DNA from: Adenophora triphylla var. japonica
Lineage: Eukaryota > Streptophyta > Magnoliopsida > Asterales > Campanulaceae
NCBI GenBank assembly: GCA_022495995.1
Contig: JAFEMH010001491.1
Coordinates: 124,001-188,000, forward strand
Direction of reading: 5' to 3'
DNA length: 64,000 bases
The first letter of the stretch is position 1, and each line of letters begins with the position of its first letter. Both the position numbers and the translations under genes were made by a program. Of the stretch, positions 38,601 through 50,426 are shown piece after piece. Below the pieces are notes generated by a model. It did not search any database and was not told the origin of the DNA. It saw only the letters and a program-made list of their open reading frames with translations.

Positions 38601-41600
38601 ACAGTTGCCAATATTTTATAAAGGATGCACTTCATCTTGGATTAAATTTTGAACTAATGTTTTTCGGAAAGGAAGTACACAAAATCAAATTGCAATAAAT
38701 TTCCTTTTCATGAATTTAATGTAAATCTTCCAAATTTCTATAATTATTAACTTAAAGTTGCAAGGTGTGCCCACGGTTGAAGGTGGCACTTGCCTCCCGT
38801 ACATATTATGTGGATCTGCCACTGGTCTGAGGATTTTGCATGTGATAAGACACGATGTAGATAAGTGTTCATGTAGCTGAAAGGCTGGGTTCTCTTAAAT
38901 TAACAACGTTGGCCAGCAAGAACTTTTATCTTTAGTTTACTGAAAAATCAATAAATTTAAGTTGGTTGCTGCTGATTGATTGATATTTGCTTGGTTTATC
39001 TCTCTTTTTGCATGTATGTATACCAATATTCTTACCTCATTTCTCCTTCTATACAATCATAAGCATCATGGCACTAGTACTCATAATAAAAAAATTGAAA
39101 TTATTCAGGTTATAACAACGAATAAAATTGCATTTAAAATTCTTGAATTGACGTGCAGGAGCCTTATGAACATGGCCGGTCTTGTGAAATTTGGGGCCGA
39201 AGCCAACTATTCACTTGGGGCCCAAATTTTTTTTAGCCCCAACATAATACCCACACATTAAACCGTAATACCCTAAAAAGAAGTAATTGATTTAGTTTGA
39301 CATTTTTGAGATTGTGATAATTGCAAAAAAATAATAAAAGCCCTAATATCCTAAAAAGTAATTTAGGTTAACATTTTTGGGATTGTGATAGTTGAAAAAT
39401 AAAAAAGAACTGCAGTAAAATTTCAGTGATAATTGAAAAAATATCAAAGAAACATTGCAATAATATTGACATTTTTGGGATTTTGATAATTGCAAAATAA
39501 CAAATGAATAATTGCATTAAATTTTTAATGATAATTGTAAAAAATTAAAAATGTATTTCAATAGTATTAAAGAAGAATGTCCCAAAATTCAAAGAAATGT
39601 ATAAGAACAAAGCTCAAAAATTTAAATAAATGTTTTAAGGAAAAAAGCCCAATGAAGAATTCAAAGAAATATAGTAGGGAGAAGGCCCACACAAGATTTC
39701 AAAGAATTGTTGAAGGAAGAAAGAAAAAAGAAAAGCAAATGCATTAACAGGATTCGAACCTGCACAAATCATAAAAGCTAACCCCTAGTCCATCCCTGTA
39801 ACCACTAGTACAAGTGATCTTTATTGTTAATTATCAGAGTCTTTTATAGATAGTAAAACTATCAATTTGGGGCCTCTTAAATTACTCGTATTTCCCGGGG
39901 GGTCTAAGCAGCCGCTTCTTTTGCCTAAGGGTAGGGCCGGCCCTGCTTATGAACATGAATCTGGAGCTTGTGTGTTTATCTCCCACTCCTGTAAACGCTT
40001 TCGCTAGCATATAAAGGGTGCAATAATGTAACCATTTTCATCCAAATAATTTCTTAGTAACACCTTTTGACTTCCATGAGTACTTTATAAGTTCATCTAA
40101 AACACATATTTTATTTTCCATTTTGCAAGCAAGAGAAACACCATGTCCTCAAAAACTAAGGATGGATTTAAAAGAAAAATAGAGATTTAAAAATAACAGT
40201 CGGGACTCTTTTTTTGGAGAAATCAAAACTAAATGTTGGACTTTTTCAATGAATGGAGGAAGTATTAATTTTTAATATAATATTCCTGTTTATGATCGTT
40301 ATCTTTTTGTTGTCGTGCATTGCCTTTTGGTTTATGGGTTACTTTCTTCATTCGCTGAAATATGCCACATGTCTTAGTGATACTCTTTCCCTTACAGATG
40401 TCCAGAGTGGCTTAAAAAGATGTTTCAAGGAGTAAATGGAAGTGAGAGGAATGAGCCAGTGTTTCGTTTTTTCATGGATCTTGGTGATGCAGGTATTAGT
40501 TGATGATTTCAGTTTCTTGCTTCTTGTCTGCTTTAAAATTGGATTTTTTTTTCTTACAGCTCTTCCTTTGCGGTTTGAAGGTACTCTTGGATCGTGTTTA
40601 TGATAAGTGTCAGCATTTTCATAGGTTTTGGTCTTTAGTTACTTATGGAGTTAAGTTTCCTTTAGAGACACGACTCTTGCACAGTCTAGCATAGCATGTA
40701 TATCTTAATCATAGGTCATCTTGAATGTTTAGGGGACTGTGGTCATGAACATGTTTCTTGCTTTATATTCATTGTTGTCTATGTAAATAATTTCCTTACA
40801 AGCTCTCAAACCTGCGTTACTTTTCTGCTCCATTCCCTGCATTTAAGATTTAGCTTGATTAAGCTTGCTTTCTAACTGAATGATATTTTCCAGTTTCTTG
40901 TGTGAAACGGCTGAATATTCCTAGTGGCGTGGTTGGTGCCTGTCGTCTTGACTTAGCATATGAACATTTCAAGGTATTGATTCCTTCAAACGAGCTGGCG
41001 AATCAACATGGTGTTTGTCTTGTTTACTTTTTAGTGACTTCTCTCATTCTGTCTCTAGCTTTGATTTCGTCTCTACAGAGTCTGGACTAACTGTTGGCCA
41101 TGTTCTCTGCAGGAAAAACCTCATATTTTCCAATTTGTTCCAAATGAGAAACAGGTATGACAGGTCAATTGTTCTTTTACGAGATGCAGTCAGACAATTC
41201 TTGTACATTATTCATTGCATAAATCTGCTGCTTAAGCAGGTCAAGGAGGCTAACAAACTTCTCAAGAAAATGCCACAAAGGACTCAGAAGAAAAAAGTTG
41301 ACGGTGTGCCAGTCTTCAGTGCTCAGAATTTAGATATTGCTATAGCAACAAAGGATGACATTATGTGGTATGTTTTGAATTGTTTTTTAGCCTCATAGCC
41401 CCTTCAAGTTGAATCTTTAAAACGCTAGTTGCGTCTGCTTGATGGATCCGACTGACATTTTTTGTCTTCTGAATATAGATTATTAGATACTGAACTTCCC
41501 TGTTTTTCCTTAAAAGAGTATCTAAAATGCTATTTTGTGCTTATTTGAGCATCAACTCGAAATGAAATTTATGCGGTCATATCTGGTTGGGAAGAAGTAT

Positions 41601-44600
41601 GCAAAAGTATATACATCTGTATGCATGCATCATAGTTGTAGTTACAAAATCTTACTTTTAATGATCCATTGAAAATTGGCAACACATATATGAATATGTG
41701 TCATGAGAGATGCTTTATTTTTCGCATGAGATTTGCTGCATTTTTTCATTTTTTCCCTGCTGGTTAAGAACTCAAGAAATAGAGGGCGTTTGAGAGTGAG
41801 AGTGTCACTCTCCAGGCTCTCAAATACTCGATTGTCCTCCCTTTAAGGAGTTTACGCTGGTGCAGAGAATTTGATGAATCAAGTAGAAATCAGGATTTAT
41901 CATTTACTTATGGCTTACCTTTTTGTACAGCCAATATGCTGTAAACTTGCAAATTACATGGTTAGGCAGTCGGCATGTGGTCCATTTTTTTGGCCACTAA
42001 ACAAAAGCTCGTGGTTTAAGAATGTATAATAAATGTTTTGTCTAATTTATGGTTTTCCATATATACCCTTTACTTTAACTATCTCTTGTGAAGGTAAAAG
42101 GTTGTAATTGGGTTCCTATGTGACCAAAAACAATGGGACGACAAAAAAGGATTTGTGCCCAAGTTATATTAGATAAGTCAAACATGATAAGCGCTTTTTT
42201 ATTTCCTTATATTACCCTTTTATTTGTTTTCTCCACATTAACCTCTTGAACATTTTCTTCATGATGCCAGGTTTTATTAGAACCTTTCATTCGAGCATTT
42301 TAGGAGATCACTCATAAATATACTCTGTTTTTAGAAGTATGACCTTTTTTAATAATGAAGGATTATTGTTATCGTCATCACCATTATTTAGAAGATGGGA
42401 GTTAATCCATTTTAATAATGTCTTGGCTTGATTTTTTTGATTTATCTGTTTTTTCTATGTTAAGCTTATGTTATGGTATATTTAATGCACTGTTAGTCAT
42501 GATTAGGTATACTCCTTACTTTTTTGATAAGAATGTGCTGGATAACATTCTTGAGGAATCAGTTGATCAGCATTTCCATACACTAATTCATACCCGACAG
42601 TTGCAACGTCGACGAAAAATTATTGATGATAACCTATCTTCAGACGCTTTTGAAGACAATGGAGATAATGTATGGGAACCTCCAGAGGTAATTATTAGTT
42701 CAAGACTTCATGTAATTGCTTTCTTGAGTGAATAGCCAAATTTCACCATCTGTTTTGCTGAAAGAGTCCAAATCCTAAGGATTAAAGCAGTTCTATGTAT
42801 GTACTTTTAATCTCAAGAATTAACCTAGTTCTCCTAATTCTAAGTTTAATGTACTCCCTCCGTCCCAAAATGAATGTCCAAAATAATTTCAAATTTGCTC
42901 TTGATGAATATCAAATTTGCAATTTTTTTGGAAATTCATTTTTGGACAGAGGTAGTAATAAGTTAGGAAGTTCTTGAATTCATTAGTTTAATTGTTGAAT
43001 GAGACTTATTAGCTCAAAGTAATATGTGCTTCTCTAAATTCCGCCTTCAAAAAGGTGTAGTTTTTTCATGATTTCTGATGGTTGCATGCCTGCTGTTGAC
43101 AGGTTCAGGAAGTGATGGATGAAATGGGCAACCCTGAAATACCTTTGAGTGTCATATCAAAAGCTGCGGAGATACAGCTTCTCTATACCATTGACAAAGT
43201 GCTCCTTGGTAACAAGTGGCTGCGGAGAGCCACAGGTATTCAGCCCAAATTTCCATATATGGTGGACACATTTGAGAAAAGGTACCTCAAACATTTTTTA
43301 GTATAGTGCATTGATTACTTTATGAAAAATAATGCATAGTAATGTGTTAGTAGGTGGTACGTGTTATCGTTTAGTTGCTGTAATTAAAAGCACTAAATGG
43401 TTTACTCCCCCCCCACCCCCCATTTATATTGGCCAGATTTGGTCACATAGGAACCCAATATAAATGGGACTGAGGGAGTACTAAGTTAAGAGTTCTTTGC
43501 ATCTATTACTGCCTTTTTCGTGGTTCTATGCTATTTCGTAATTTGATTGTCAGGAAGTGTGAGGTCGAAGTGGAACTTTTATTTTTTAATTAAGTGTTTA
43601 CCATTTCGCTTTCCTTCCTTTTAGTTTTTACTTATAAAAAATCTTTTTTTCCTTGTAATTTAGAATATTCCTATGTTTTGTCATTCCCCTTTGGGCCGAC
43701 TTAAATTAATACACTGATTTCACAATTGAGTCGCTTGAATTGCTATGGAAAAATGTGAAAAACATTTGCATTCGTTCTCTGCTAACACCCATTCCCTTTG
43801 GAATCGTTACACTGATTCTGATAAAATAATCGGAACAACTCAAATTGAGTTCTGTTAGAGCCACCATCGACTTTTACTATATGAGCCAGAGCATATCCGA
43901 TCGTTTTTATCTGAATTCTGCCAATAGTTGTTTCACGAACTCAATCATATTTACTCTTCGGCCATCACGAGCAGGAAACAAACATTACGTTTGTGTCAAT
44001 ACCTGGCATGAAGCTTCGTATTGTAGCAGACCGGCAGTCTTGTTTAGTGAGTGACGGTGATTGGTGGCCTTGCGTGATCTGGTAGGAAAGAGGGGGGAAA
44101 GGTGAGAGAACATACTAGCTCAGAAGGTGTACAGCTGTGGAAGCCGGTATTAGAGGTCAGTTTTTGGCCTGTCCGCAGTTGATCCGATCCGAGTTAATTT
44201 AGACTTTGGAATTAAAACAGGGCTGTTGGGATGTATATTTAGTTTGTGTCGGTTTTACCAATTCCAATGCTTATGTACTGTGCACACGACCATTTCCATT
44301 AACATACAACAGTGGGCCATATTCTTCTGAGTTATTTTTGAATGAAAACCCAACTTGAGGGAACTGTAAGTTCTTTTACATTGGTTGCTATGATGAGTGG
44401 CCATATTTTTGAGGGTTTGGTAAGTAGACCATATATATGGTTCTGATCAGTTATGAGACTGTTTTTAGATTTTTATTTGTGACCTTTGTCATATTCATAA
44501 AATAATAACCTGCCAACACATATTATAGTTGTTCTGTCTGATTGCTTGTTAATTTGACAAGTCAATATATTCTTGACCTGTGCAGAAGCTGGTTAAGGAT

Positions 44601-45080
44601 GCTGGATATTATATCTGGCACCTCTTCCCTGCAGTTGATAACTTTTCTTTAAGTTGATCAAACAAACAGATAAAGCATCTGAATTGCTGATAGTACTTAC
44701 TTTTATGAGGCTATCCACTTTATACAAGCTTTATGTAACCCACTTTTTGTTGTTTAAAGTCAGTTGCATGAAACCACTTACAGCAGTTTGAAGCATCATG
44801 TTTGATTGGTTGCAGGAGTGCGGCTTCCCTGATAAGAGCATCCAAATCATCAGAATTAGTTGCAAACTCGGAGCTAGGAAATGATGGTATCCAGATCCAA
44901 CAGTGTAATCCTTCTGAGGCTGAAGGGAAAGATACTACTCAGGGTGAGCACAAACAAGGAGAAAGACCTAGTTTCCATCTCCCTTTTGGAGACTGGTTGT
45001 CTAATCCGTGGTCAAAACATCTGCAAAATCACCTCAAGCCATCAGACAGCAGGTGCGTCCCAATTTTTCGAAATAATTAG
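35605..45080 (+). CDS. Tic22-like family protein (chloroplast protein import), 8 exons
   Basis: Exons: 35,605-36,069; 40,398-40,492; 40,894-40,973; 41,113-41,154; 41,240-41,367; 42,507-42,687; 43,103-43,281; 44,816-45,052 (or to a stop at 45,080). All have GT/AG borders and keep phase. Exons 2-8 join as CPEWLKKMFQGVNGSERN.., GACRLDLAYEHFK, EKPHIFQFVPNEKQ, KVDGVPVFSAQNLDIAIATK, DDIMWYTPYFFDKNVLDNIL, then EESVDQHFHTLIHTRQLQRR, NKWLRRATGIQPKFPYMVD. The GVPVF..L....Y.P.FF.K.D pattern is the Tic22 signature; the long C-terminal part fits the larger plant Tic22-like proteins. Tic22 proteins act in the intermembrane space of the plastid envelope. Exon 1 downstream of 35,894 (MQGESSSRFPASMRISGLN) is firm. 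The good start ATGGCC at 35,605 lies in another phase, so there is a frameshift, an error, or a start elsewhere. No further 3' exon was found; the array starting in intron 7 may have cut the gene. Confidence 0.8.
36487..37043 (-). mobile_element. Solo copia-like LTR in intron 1
   Basis: On the minus strand it runs TGTTGGTATGCC...GTTGTGACA, about 557 bp, with the palindromic TATA box GGGTATAAATACCC (36,761-36,774). Upstream of it (minus sense) lie three palindromic units like CTATGCGRCCGCATGATGCG at about 36,847, 36,884 and 36,964. I do not find a clean 5-bp target duplication. Confidence 0.65.
37044..37831 (+). other. Intron 1 sequence without recognised features
   Basis: AT-rich intron sequence with T-runs at about 37,327-37,348. 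No open frame is supported. Confidence 0.5.
37832..38159. mobile_element. Stowaway-like MITE
   Basis: TACTCCCTCCGTCCCACTTC at the left end and its complement GAAGTGGGACGGAGGGAGTA at the right end give about 30-bp inverted repeats. An internal copy GAAGTGGGACGTCCC lies at 38,104. TA target. Confidence 0.9.
38197..38500. mobile_element. Second Stowaway-like MITE, interrupted by a SINE
   Basis: Left end TACTACCTCTGTCCCGAAATG, right end CATTTTGGGACAGATGGAGTA. The two halves are separated by the Au-type SINE at 38,285-38,467. Confidence 0.8.
38285..38467 (+). mobile_element. Au-type SINE (tRNA-derived)
   Basis: Starts GGGGAGCCTTGGCGCACTGG and has the pol III B box GGTTCAAGTCC (38,337-38,347). 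It ends GCACTGGGCTGCCCTTTTTA, matching the plant Au SINE as I remember it. The flanks TTTTGGGACATGA / TTTTGGGACAGA fit a target duplication inside the MITE. Confidence 0.85.
38501..39163 (+). other. Intron 1, no recognised element
   Basis: AT-rich intron sequence. I see no gene, inverted repeat or tandem repeat. Confidence 0.5.
39172..39946. mobile_element. Non-autonomous hAT-like element in intron 1
   Basis: 8-bp target duplication TTATGAAC (39,164-39,171 and 39,947-39,954). The ends ATGGCCGGTCTTG and (complement) GCAGGGCCGGCCCTAC are imperfect inverted repeats, and both ends also carry GGGGCC / GGGGGTC. The interior is AT-rich with repeats of ATTTTTGGGATTGTGATA (39,301, 39,373, 39,472). 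Confidence 0.8.
39741..39805 (-). other. tRNA-like segment inside the hAT element
   Basis: The minus strand reads TGGTTACAGGGATGGACTAG then ..GTGCAGGTTCGAATCCTGTT, with a perfect B box GGTTCGAATCC (39,750-39,760). The acceptor stem is not convincing, so it is a tRNA remnant or SINE head. Confidence 0.4.
39955..40397 (+). other. End of intron 1
   Basis: Ordinary intron sequence ending in the pyrimidine tract CTCTTTCCCTTACAG before exon 2. Confidence 0.6.
41368..42506 (+). other. Intron 5 of the Tic22-like gene
   Basis: AT-rich, 1.14 kb. GAGAGTGAGAGTGTCACTCTC (about 41,793) is a short inverted repeat. No gene is seen. Confidence 0.6.
42852..42957. mobile_element. Short Stowaway-like MITE in intron 6
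   Basis: TACTCCCTCCGTCCCAAAAT at the left; ATTTTTGGACAGAGGTAGTA at the right; about 106 bp, nearly a full hairpin. Confidence 0.85.
43403..43480. mobile_element. 78-bp MITE remnant in intron 7
   Basis: TACTCCCCCCCCAC..CCATTTATATTGG and CCAATATAAATGGGAC..GGGAGTA pair over most of their length. Confidence 0.8.
43581..44815 (+). other. Intron 7 part inside unit A
   Basis: No MITE or gene is recognised. A 60-codon frame (starting MEKCEKHLHSF) is open in copy B (52,436-52,618) but cut by TAG in copies A and C, so it is not a conserved gene. Confidence 0.5.
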
Positions 45081-45693
45081 TGTGATCCTACCTCGCTTCC
45101 ACTCAAAGTCTTACTCCCTCCTGCCTTGTTTATAAGCAACATTTTGGTGGCCTTAAATATAAGCAAAAAATCATTAAATGCAAGTGTATACCGTTTTAAC
45201 CAAATTACCCCTAATTACTTCTTACGTATTTTTCAATGCGCACTTTCCCTAGACATCTAATATGAGGTTATCGTAGTAATTATCACTCATTTTTTGTTAT
45301 AAAATTAAGGCAATTAAACTGCTACTTTTAACTAATTTTTTAAATCTGTGTGAGTGGTTAGTTTTGCTTATAAATAAGGCAATTTAACATACTATTCAAA
45401 ATAAATATCCAAAACATAGTCTAATTCATTAGTCCTTTGAGGATTGAATAAATTATGTTCAATGACCTCACATCCAGTAAAGATTTGCCCTTTTTTCAGT
45501 TAGAAATCCCTTTAATTTATTATCATATAACTAGTTCTAATTCACACTTAAACTAATGCAATATAATGAGACCACTAAAAAAAATTCTTTATGTGTTTAT
45601 ATTACAAAAGATGCTTTAAGAGTTTAAGTTCAATATTTTGGCAAATGTTTCTTAAGATAAAATTTAAACATTCTTTAGGGGCAGAAGAATTTT
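45053..45693 (+). other. Between Tic22-like exon 8 and NDUFA5 promoter, unit A
   Basis: TACTCCCTCCTGCCTTGTTTATAAGC (from 45,113) and TTTTGCTTATAAATAAGGCA (about 45,362) are the inverted ends of a worn MITE of about 270 bp. The rest is AT-rich. The same stretch is present in copies B and C. Confidence 0.55.
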
Positions 45694-45709
45694 ATTGGGC
45701 CAGCCCAAT
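45694..45709 (+). promoter_or_regulatory. Palindromic site II pair in the NDUFA5 promoter, unit A
   Basis: ATTGGGCCAGCCCAAT holds two inverted TGGGCY (site II) elements, and a third, AGCCCATAA, follows at about 45,727. Site II elements bind TCP factors and are common in plant genes for mitochondrial proteins. The copy in unit B is at 54,384-54,399; unit C lacks it. Confidence 0.7.
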
Positions 45710-45840
45710 TTGATTGTTACTCCTCAGCCCATAAGCAGTTCGGCCCTGTGTTAATCTGAACGAAAAACGGTCATTGCTCCGACAGAACTGAGCATCGTCA
45801 CCTGAAATTGAATTGATCGGAGAAAAAGAAGAGAGTGTAA

Positions 45841-46158
45841 ATGTTTCTCCGGCGAATTTCGCGCCATTGTTTATGATGGCGAAGGTGAAGGAGACGACTG
45901 GGATCGTAGTTCTGGACGTTGTTCCTAACGCAAGGGAGGTTCTGATCCGTCTTTACACCAAAACCCTAACGGAGGTCAAGAAGGTTCCCGAAGACGAAGG
46001 GTACCGCAAGGCTGTTGAGAGCTTCACCAGTCACCGATTGAATGTGTGTCAGGAGGAAGAGGACTGGGAAGTCATCAAGAAGCGGCTCGGTTGCGGTCAG
46101 GTTGAAGAGCTCATTGAAGAGGCTCAGGATGAGGTTAAGCTAATGGGGAAGTTACATG
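45841..46158 (+). pseudogene. NDUFA5: NDUFA5-type complex I subunit, exon 1, unit A (frameshift near the start)
   Basis: From 45,876 the frame reads MAKVKETTGIVVLDVVPNAR, then LIRLYTKTLTEVKK, EDEGYRKAVESFTSHRLNVC and GCGQVEELIEEAQDEVKLM, the plant NADH dehydrogenase 1 alpha subcomplex subunit 5 family (an accessory subunit of the complex I matrix arm). The expected upstream start ATGTTTCTCCGGCG at 45,841 is out of frame because one G is missing (TTCGCGCCATTG against TTCGCGGCCATTG in copy B). A downstream ATG at 45,873 or 45,876 could still be used. Exon 1 ends at 46,158 (TTACATG|gtaatt). The usual next exon, beginning with EWDPWG, is not found anywhere in the unit, so the gene is a 5' fragment. 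Confidence 0.85.
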
Positions 46159-48630
46159 GTAATTATCAATATTTCTAATGTATTCATTCATGAATTTCGA
46201 ATTGTTGCAAGGTGGATATATTGAAATTGATTGTTGTGTTTGATTTATTAGTTTCTAATATCCGCATTTAGGTTTCTGATTCCATTGAAGTTTGGAAAGA
46301 TCTACTTCTAGATCATCACTGGACACTAGAAAGAGAGTTAGCGTTTGGATTCTCTCTAGGATTTGGATTCATTTCCTTTAGTATTTTGGATGGATAGCTG
46401 TCAGTCTTGTTACTTTGGGTCTTAGGATCATCTGTTTCTGACAAGACCATGGAAATCTGCTGAGCTGTGCAATTTTCCGGGATTATATTCTAATTCGACA
46501 GTACGAAATTTGGGAAGGTTTTGTGCATTCAGTTTTTTCATTAGCGACTAGAGTCACTAGTTGGACCCATTTATGTTTTGTTGTTTCTCTAAAATTTGGG
46601 AGTCAACAACTCAGGGGTTTCAAAGATAAGCTCTACTTTCTTACCTTGAGTATCCAGATTTTTCAGTTAGAGTGAAGATCTTCTCCAGAATTTTGTTAGA
46701 TATCAGACGACTTTCCAGGACATTAACATTCGATAAATATTCCATGTGCATAAGCTTTTAGATGCCTTGACATTTATCTGCTGAACTGACGGCATTGAAA
46801 GTTATGCCTTTGTGAAACTATGAGGCTATGCTAACTGAAGTCCAATTCCACAATGCCACATTTGCAAAGATTTTTTTCTTTGCAATCCATAATCCTTTGT
46901 ATTTTGGTGGAAGAATATTAAATTTTATTCTCTTTAACTTTGAGATTGTTTTCTTGAGGCTTCTAGTTTTGCATTTGAGGATGTTGCATTAGAGGAAAAT
47001 AATTGTTGGCTTTTGTTTTGACATCGTCCGGGGCAAATTAAGATTCTCTCTTTTCCATCTTCATAAGCCGAGATACCATGAGATACTTCAATTGGACTAA
47101 TAGTGTTGTTGTGTTGCCCTTGCTTATTCTACTGCGATTCTGTGATAAATTGTTGGTTTACTGCCCTTGTTGCATCCTTGGTTTTTTTTCTTGATTTCGC
47201 ATCTTAGTAAATACTCCCTCCGTCGAACTACATACTACACACTTTCCTCGTAGGGCGTACCACTACAAACTACACTTCCTAAAATAGAAATGTTTAATAC
47301 TTTTATATTAATGGTACTCACATGTCATACTCGCAACAACAAATCAATTATTATTCACTACCCCATTTTCTCTCTCCTACCTCACTTTCATGCACACAAC
47401 ACCTACTCCACTAACACTTTTCCTTAATTCTCGTGCAAACAGTAAGTGTGTAGATTGTAGTGGGACGGAGGGAGTATTCTTTTATTTTCTGTAGACATGG
47501 TCAAATAAGTATTTTATTAACCAACTGTATTAGCATACTTGTTCCCAGTGATATTCCTCCCTACTGTACGATGTATGAATTCAATACTACTGATCTATGC
47601 TGTTGTGTATTTAATTAGCAGACCATTTATTGGAGTGGTTTGGGGCTACTGTGTTTTTGAGGAGTTGGTGTGTGGTTTGAAAATGATGATCTCGATGAGG
47701 ACATGGATGGGAAAGGTTCTAGTTCATAGTCCAGATCTGTATGCTTTGGTTTAGTCATAGAAAATGAGAAGTCCACCCATTACTAAATGAATCCATTTTC
47801 GGTTTTGTAAGAAAATTAAGGATGTTTGACTCTTTATGTATTTTAGTACTAGTAAAGATACATGAGTACCCTTAGTTAACACACTATTTCATTGCAAGTA
47901 TAAATTAGGATATGATAATTCTATCAAGGCAACTTTAGTAACTTTGCTTCAAAACTGATTTTCATTTATGGACAAAATTGTTAGAAAATAGACACTCTTT
48001 TTAGTGATGGTCCTGATAGAGAGAGTAGATGATATTGAAGTATCCCATCCTCGAGTCCATAATTCAAGTTTTAAGGACACAATTTATGTGGAGGAATGGG
48101 AAATTTCTGAACTGTGCAGATTGTTTGTTGGATATATAATAGAGAAAAAGTTTAATTAGGTGTCACTGTAAAACCCCACTTTAGAGCCTCCAATCACAAT
48201 CTGCCACCTCTGCCAAAAACCACAAATCCACCTCATTTCCCTAGGCTGCAATCTAGAGTATCAAACCCATTAACCAGAAACCCGATTCAACCTCTAGTTC
48301 TTCTCTGTTATCAGCTTCTTGCAATTTCAATGGTGGGTGTTGGTGGCCGGACTCCGCCAAATCTGAAATTGTGGCCAATTTATGGCCACACCACCGGCCG
48401 TGAAATCAAAAAATTATCCTACCTTACTGTTTGAACCGTGCCCTCCCTCCTCATATCCTTCTTCCACATTATTATCCGGCCAATACCTCGTCGTTGTTGC
48501 CGTCCTCTACATCGCCACCATTTTCATCCTCCAAAACTCATCTCCTTCCTTTTGCTAATTCTTCCAAGGGTGCAGATCCACCAACCATGGTTGTCGTAAC
48601 CACGCCTTCAGCAACTACGAGTGAATCAAG
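46159..48630 (+). other. Intron-like and unassigned sequence of unit A
   Basis: About 2.5 kb of AT-rich sequence after NDUFA5 exon 1, without further NDUFA5 exons. It contains the MITE at 47,212-47,476 and a CT-rich stretch at 48,430-48,640. Small frames are not supported. Confidence 0.5.
47212..47476. mobile_element. Stowaway-like MITE, unit A
   Basis: TACTCCCTCCGTCGAACTAC at the left, TGTAGTGGGACGGAGGGAGTA at the right, about 265 bp. The copy in unit B is at 55,902-56,166. Confidence 0.9.
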
Positions 48631-49695
48631 AACTTAACTTATCAGTAAGTTCTCAATTGTCAACTAAACTACTAAAACACGATCAACTCTGTCGACCACC
48701 AAATTCGGCTAACAAACAACTGATAACTTATCAGTAAGTTCTCGGTTGTCAGTTAAACTAATAAGAAAACGATCAACTCCCTGCCAACCACCAAATTCGG
48801 TGACCAAACAAATGAGAACTTATTAGTACTCCCGCCGTCCCAAAATGAATGTCCAACGATTTTCATATTTACTCTTGGTAATTAGCAAATTTGAAATTGT
48901 TTTGTACATTCATTTTAGGATCGAGGCACTATATATTCTATTAGTTTATAATAACTGTGATTATATGATATAACTAGTATGTTGTAAATATAATCCCTTC
49001 AAATTTCTAACAGAAGGATCAAAGTTGCACAAAGCTAATTAACCAGAATATACTAAGTGAAATACGATGTTTCATTGTCTTATGATGTAAATTTGATTAC
49101 ACTGATGGATTAGAAGGTAATTTTCTCTTACAAAAAAAGTACTCTCTTTCTCTTTGTGCCCTAATGAATCTCTAAAATTTATTTAGGTATGTTATGATAC
49201 TTTTTGGACAATTAATTCAGCAACAAAAATGAATAAAATTTTTAATTATTCACTTTCCAAACATCTAAATTTGCAAGTATAAAGTGATTAGTAAAATAAT
49301 ATTTAGGGGTAATTTTCTTAAAAGAAATGACATTCATTGAAAATTAAAAGTCGGTTAAAAATAGATGTTCATTTGGGCAGGATGGAGTAAGTAAAATCTT
49401 TATTTCCTTCACGGGTGGGAAAGGCAAAAATGTTAGTACTTAGTAGCTCCATCAAGTGGCCTATATTGATGGTCAGACATTTGGACAAAATTATGGTTGG
49501 ACTTGGACTCCAAATTTCAATTTACACAATAAATAGCTCACAACCATTCAGTCTGCAACTTTCTATGGGCTTTCTCTTTTTCTCGAAATGTTTTAAAAAG
49601 ATTTTATTTTTTAAAGGCAAAAAATCAGATTTTTCAATTTGATTTTTCATGGCAAGTTGAAATTTCAAATGTTTAGAGAGAATGAAGGGGAGGAC

Positions 49696-49785
49696 ATTGA
49701 AATCGCCATTAAGACGGGCAAGTCCAACTTTGGTTTGATCTTTGAGAGCGCCATAGGCTTTCCGCCAAGTCTGAAAAGTTCCCAT
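49696..49785 (-). pseudogene. Captured ANTH-domain clathrin assembly gene fragment, left arm, unit A
   Basis: From the ATG at 49,785 the minus strand reads MGTFQTWRKAYGALKDQTKV then GLARLNGDFN. This is the N-terminus of plant ANTH (AP180/CALM-like) proteins, which bind membrane phosphoinositides and clathrin. Homology stops after about 30 codons, near the usual end of exon 1. About 170 bp of leader upstream are also captured. The open frame around it (49,522-49,995) is longer by chance. Confidence 0.75.
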
Positions 49786-50426
49786 CCATTGGAATCTCTG
49801 ATTCCGTCGAGATCGGTTTCTCCTTTCCTTTAATCTTGTAATCGGAAACAGGGATGTAAGAACCAATCTCTCCCCCTTTCGATAGACGTGTTCTTCAGAG
49901 GTTCGTTCCCCTGTTAAACTGTCTGCTTTCTGCACACCGCGAAAATGGTCTCTCTCTAAGCATAAATAATTCCACCCCTCCCAATTTACACCCACACAAA
50001 ATACACTCCCCCTCTCTCTCCCTCTCTATACTCTCTCTACCCTACTACCTCTGACTACCCATAATTCCGACCACCTCTCCCCTCCCCTACTCCGACGACC
50101 ATTTCTCCTACTCCGGCGATCATCTCTATCTATCACTCTCCGGCCACCACTCCCCTCCCTACCTCCGGCCACCCTCCCTTCGCCTCCCTACCTCAGAGAA
50201 AGAAAAGAAGAGAGAGAGAGAGAGAGAGCATGACACTGTATGTGTGTGAGAGAGAGACCATTTCCGCGGTGTGCAGAAAGCAGATAGTTTAGCAGGGGAA
50301 CGAACCTCTGAAGAACACGTCTACCGAGAGGGGGAGAGATTGGTTCTTACATCCCTGTTTCCGACTCCGATTACGAGATTAAAGGAAAGGAGAAACCGAT
50401 CTCGACGGAATCATAGATTCCAATAG

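Noticed and set aside
44600..44660. Extra exon between exons 7 and 8 of the Tic22-like gene (GTGCAG|AAGCTGG..)
   Set aside because: Exons 7 and 8 join in phase without it, no good donor follows, and the readable frame does not resemble the family.
47539..47754. Further NDUFA5 exon or separate membrane protein
   Set aside because: The frame has no resemblance to the expected WDPWG exon; it is ordinary AT-rich sequence, duplicated with the unit.
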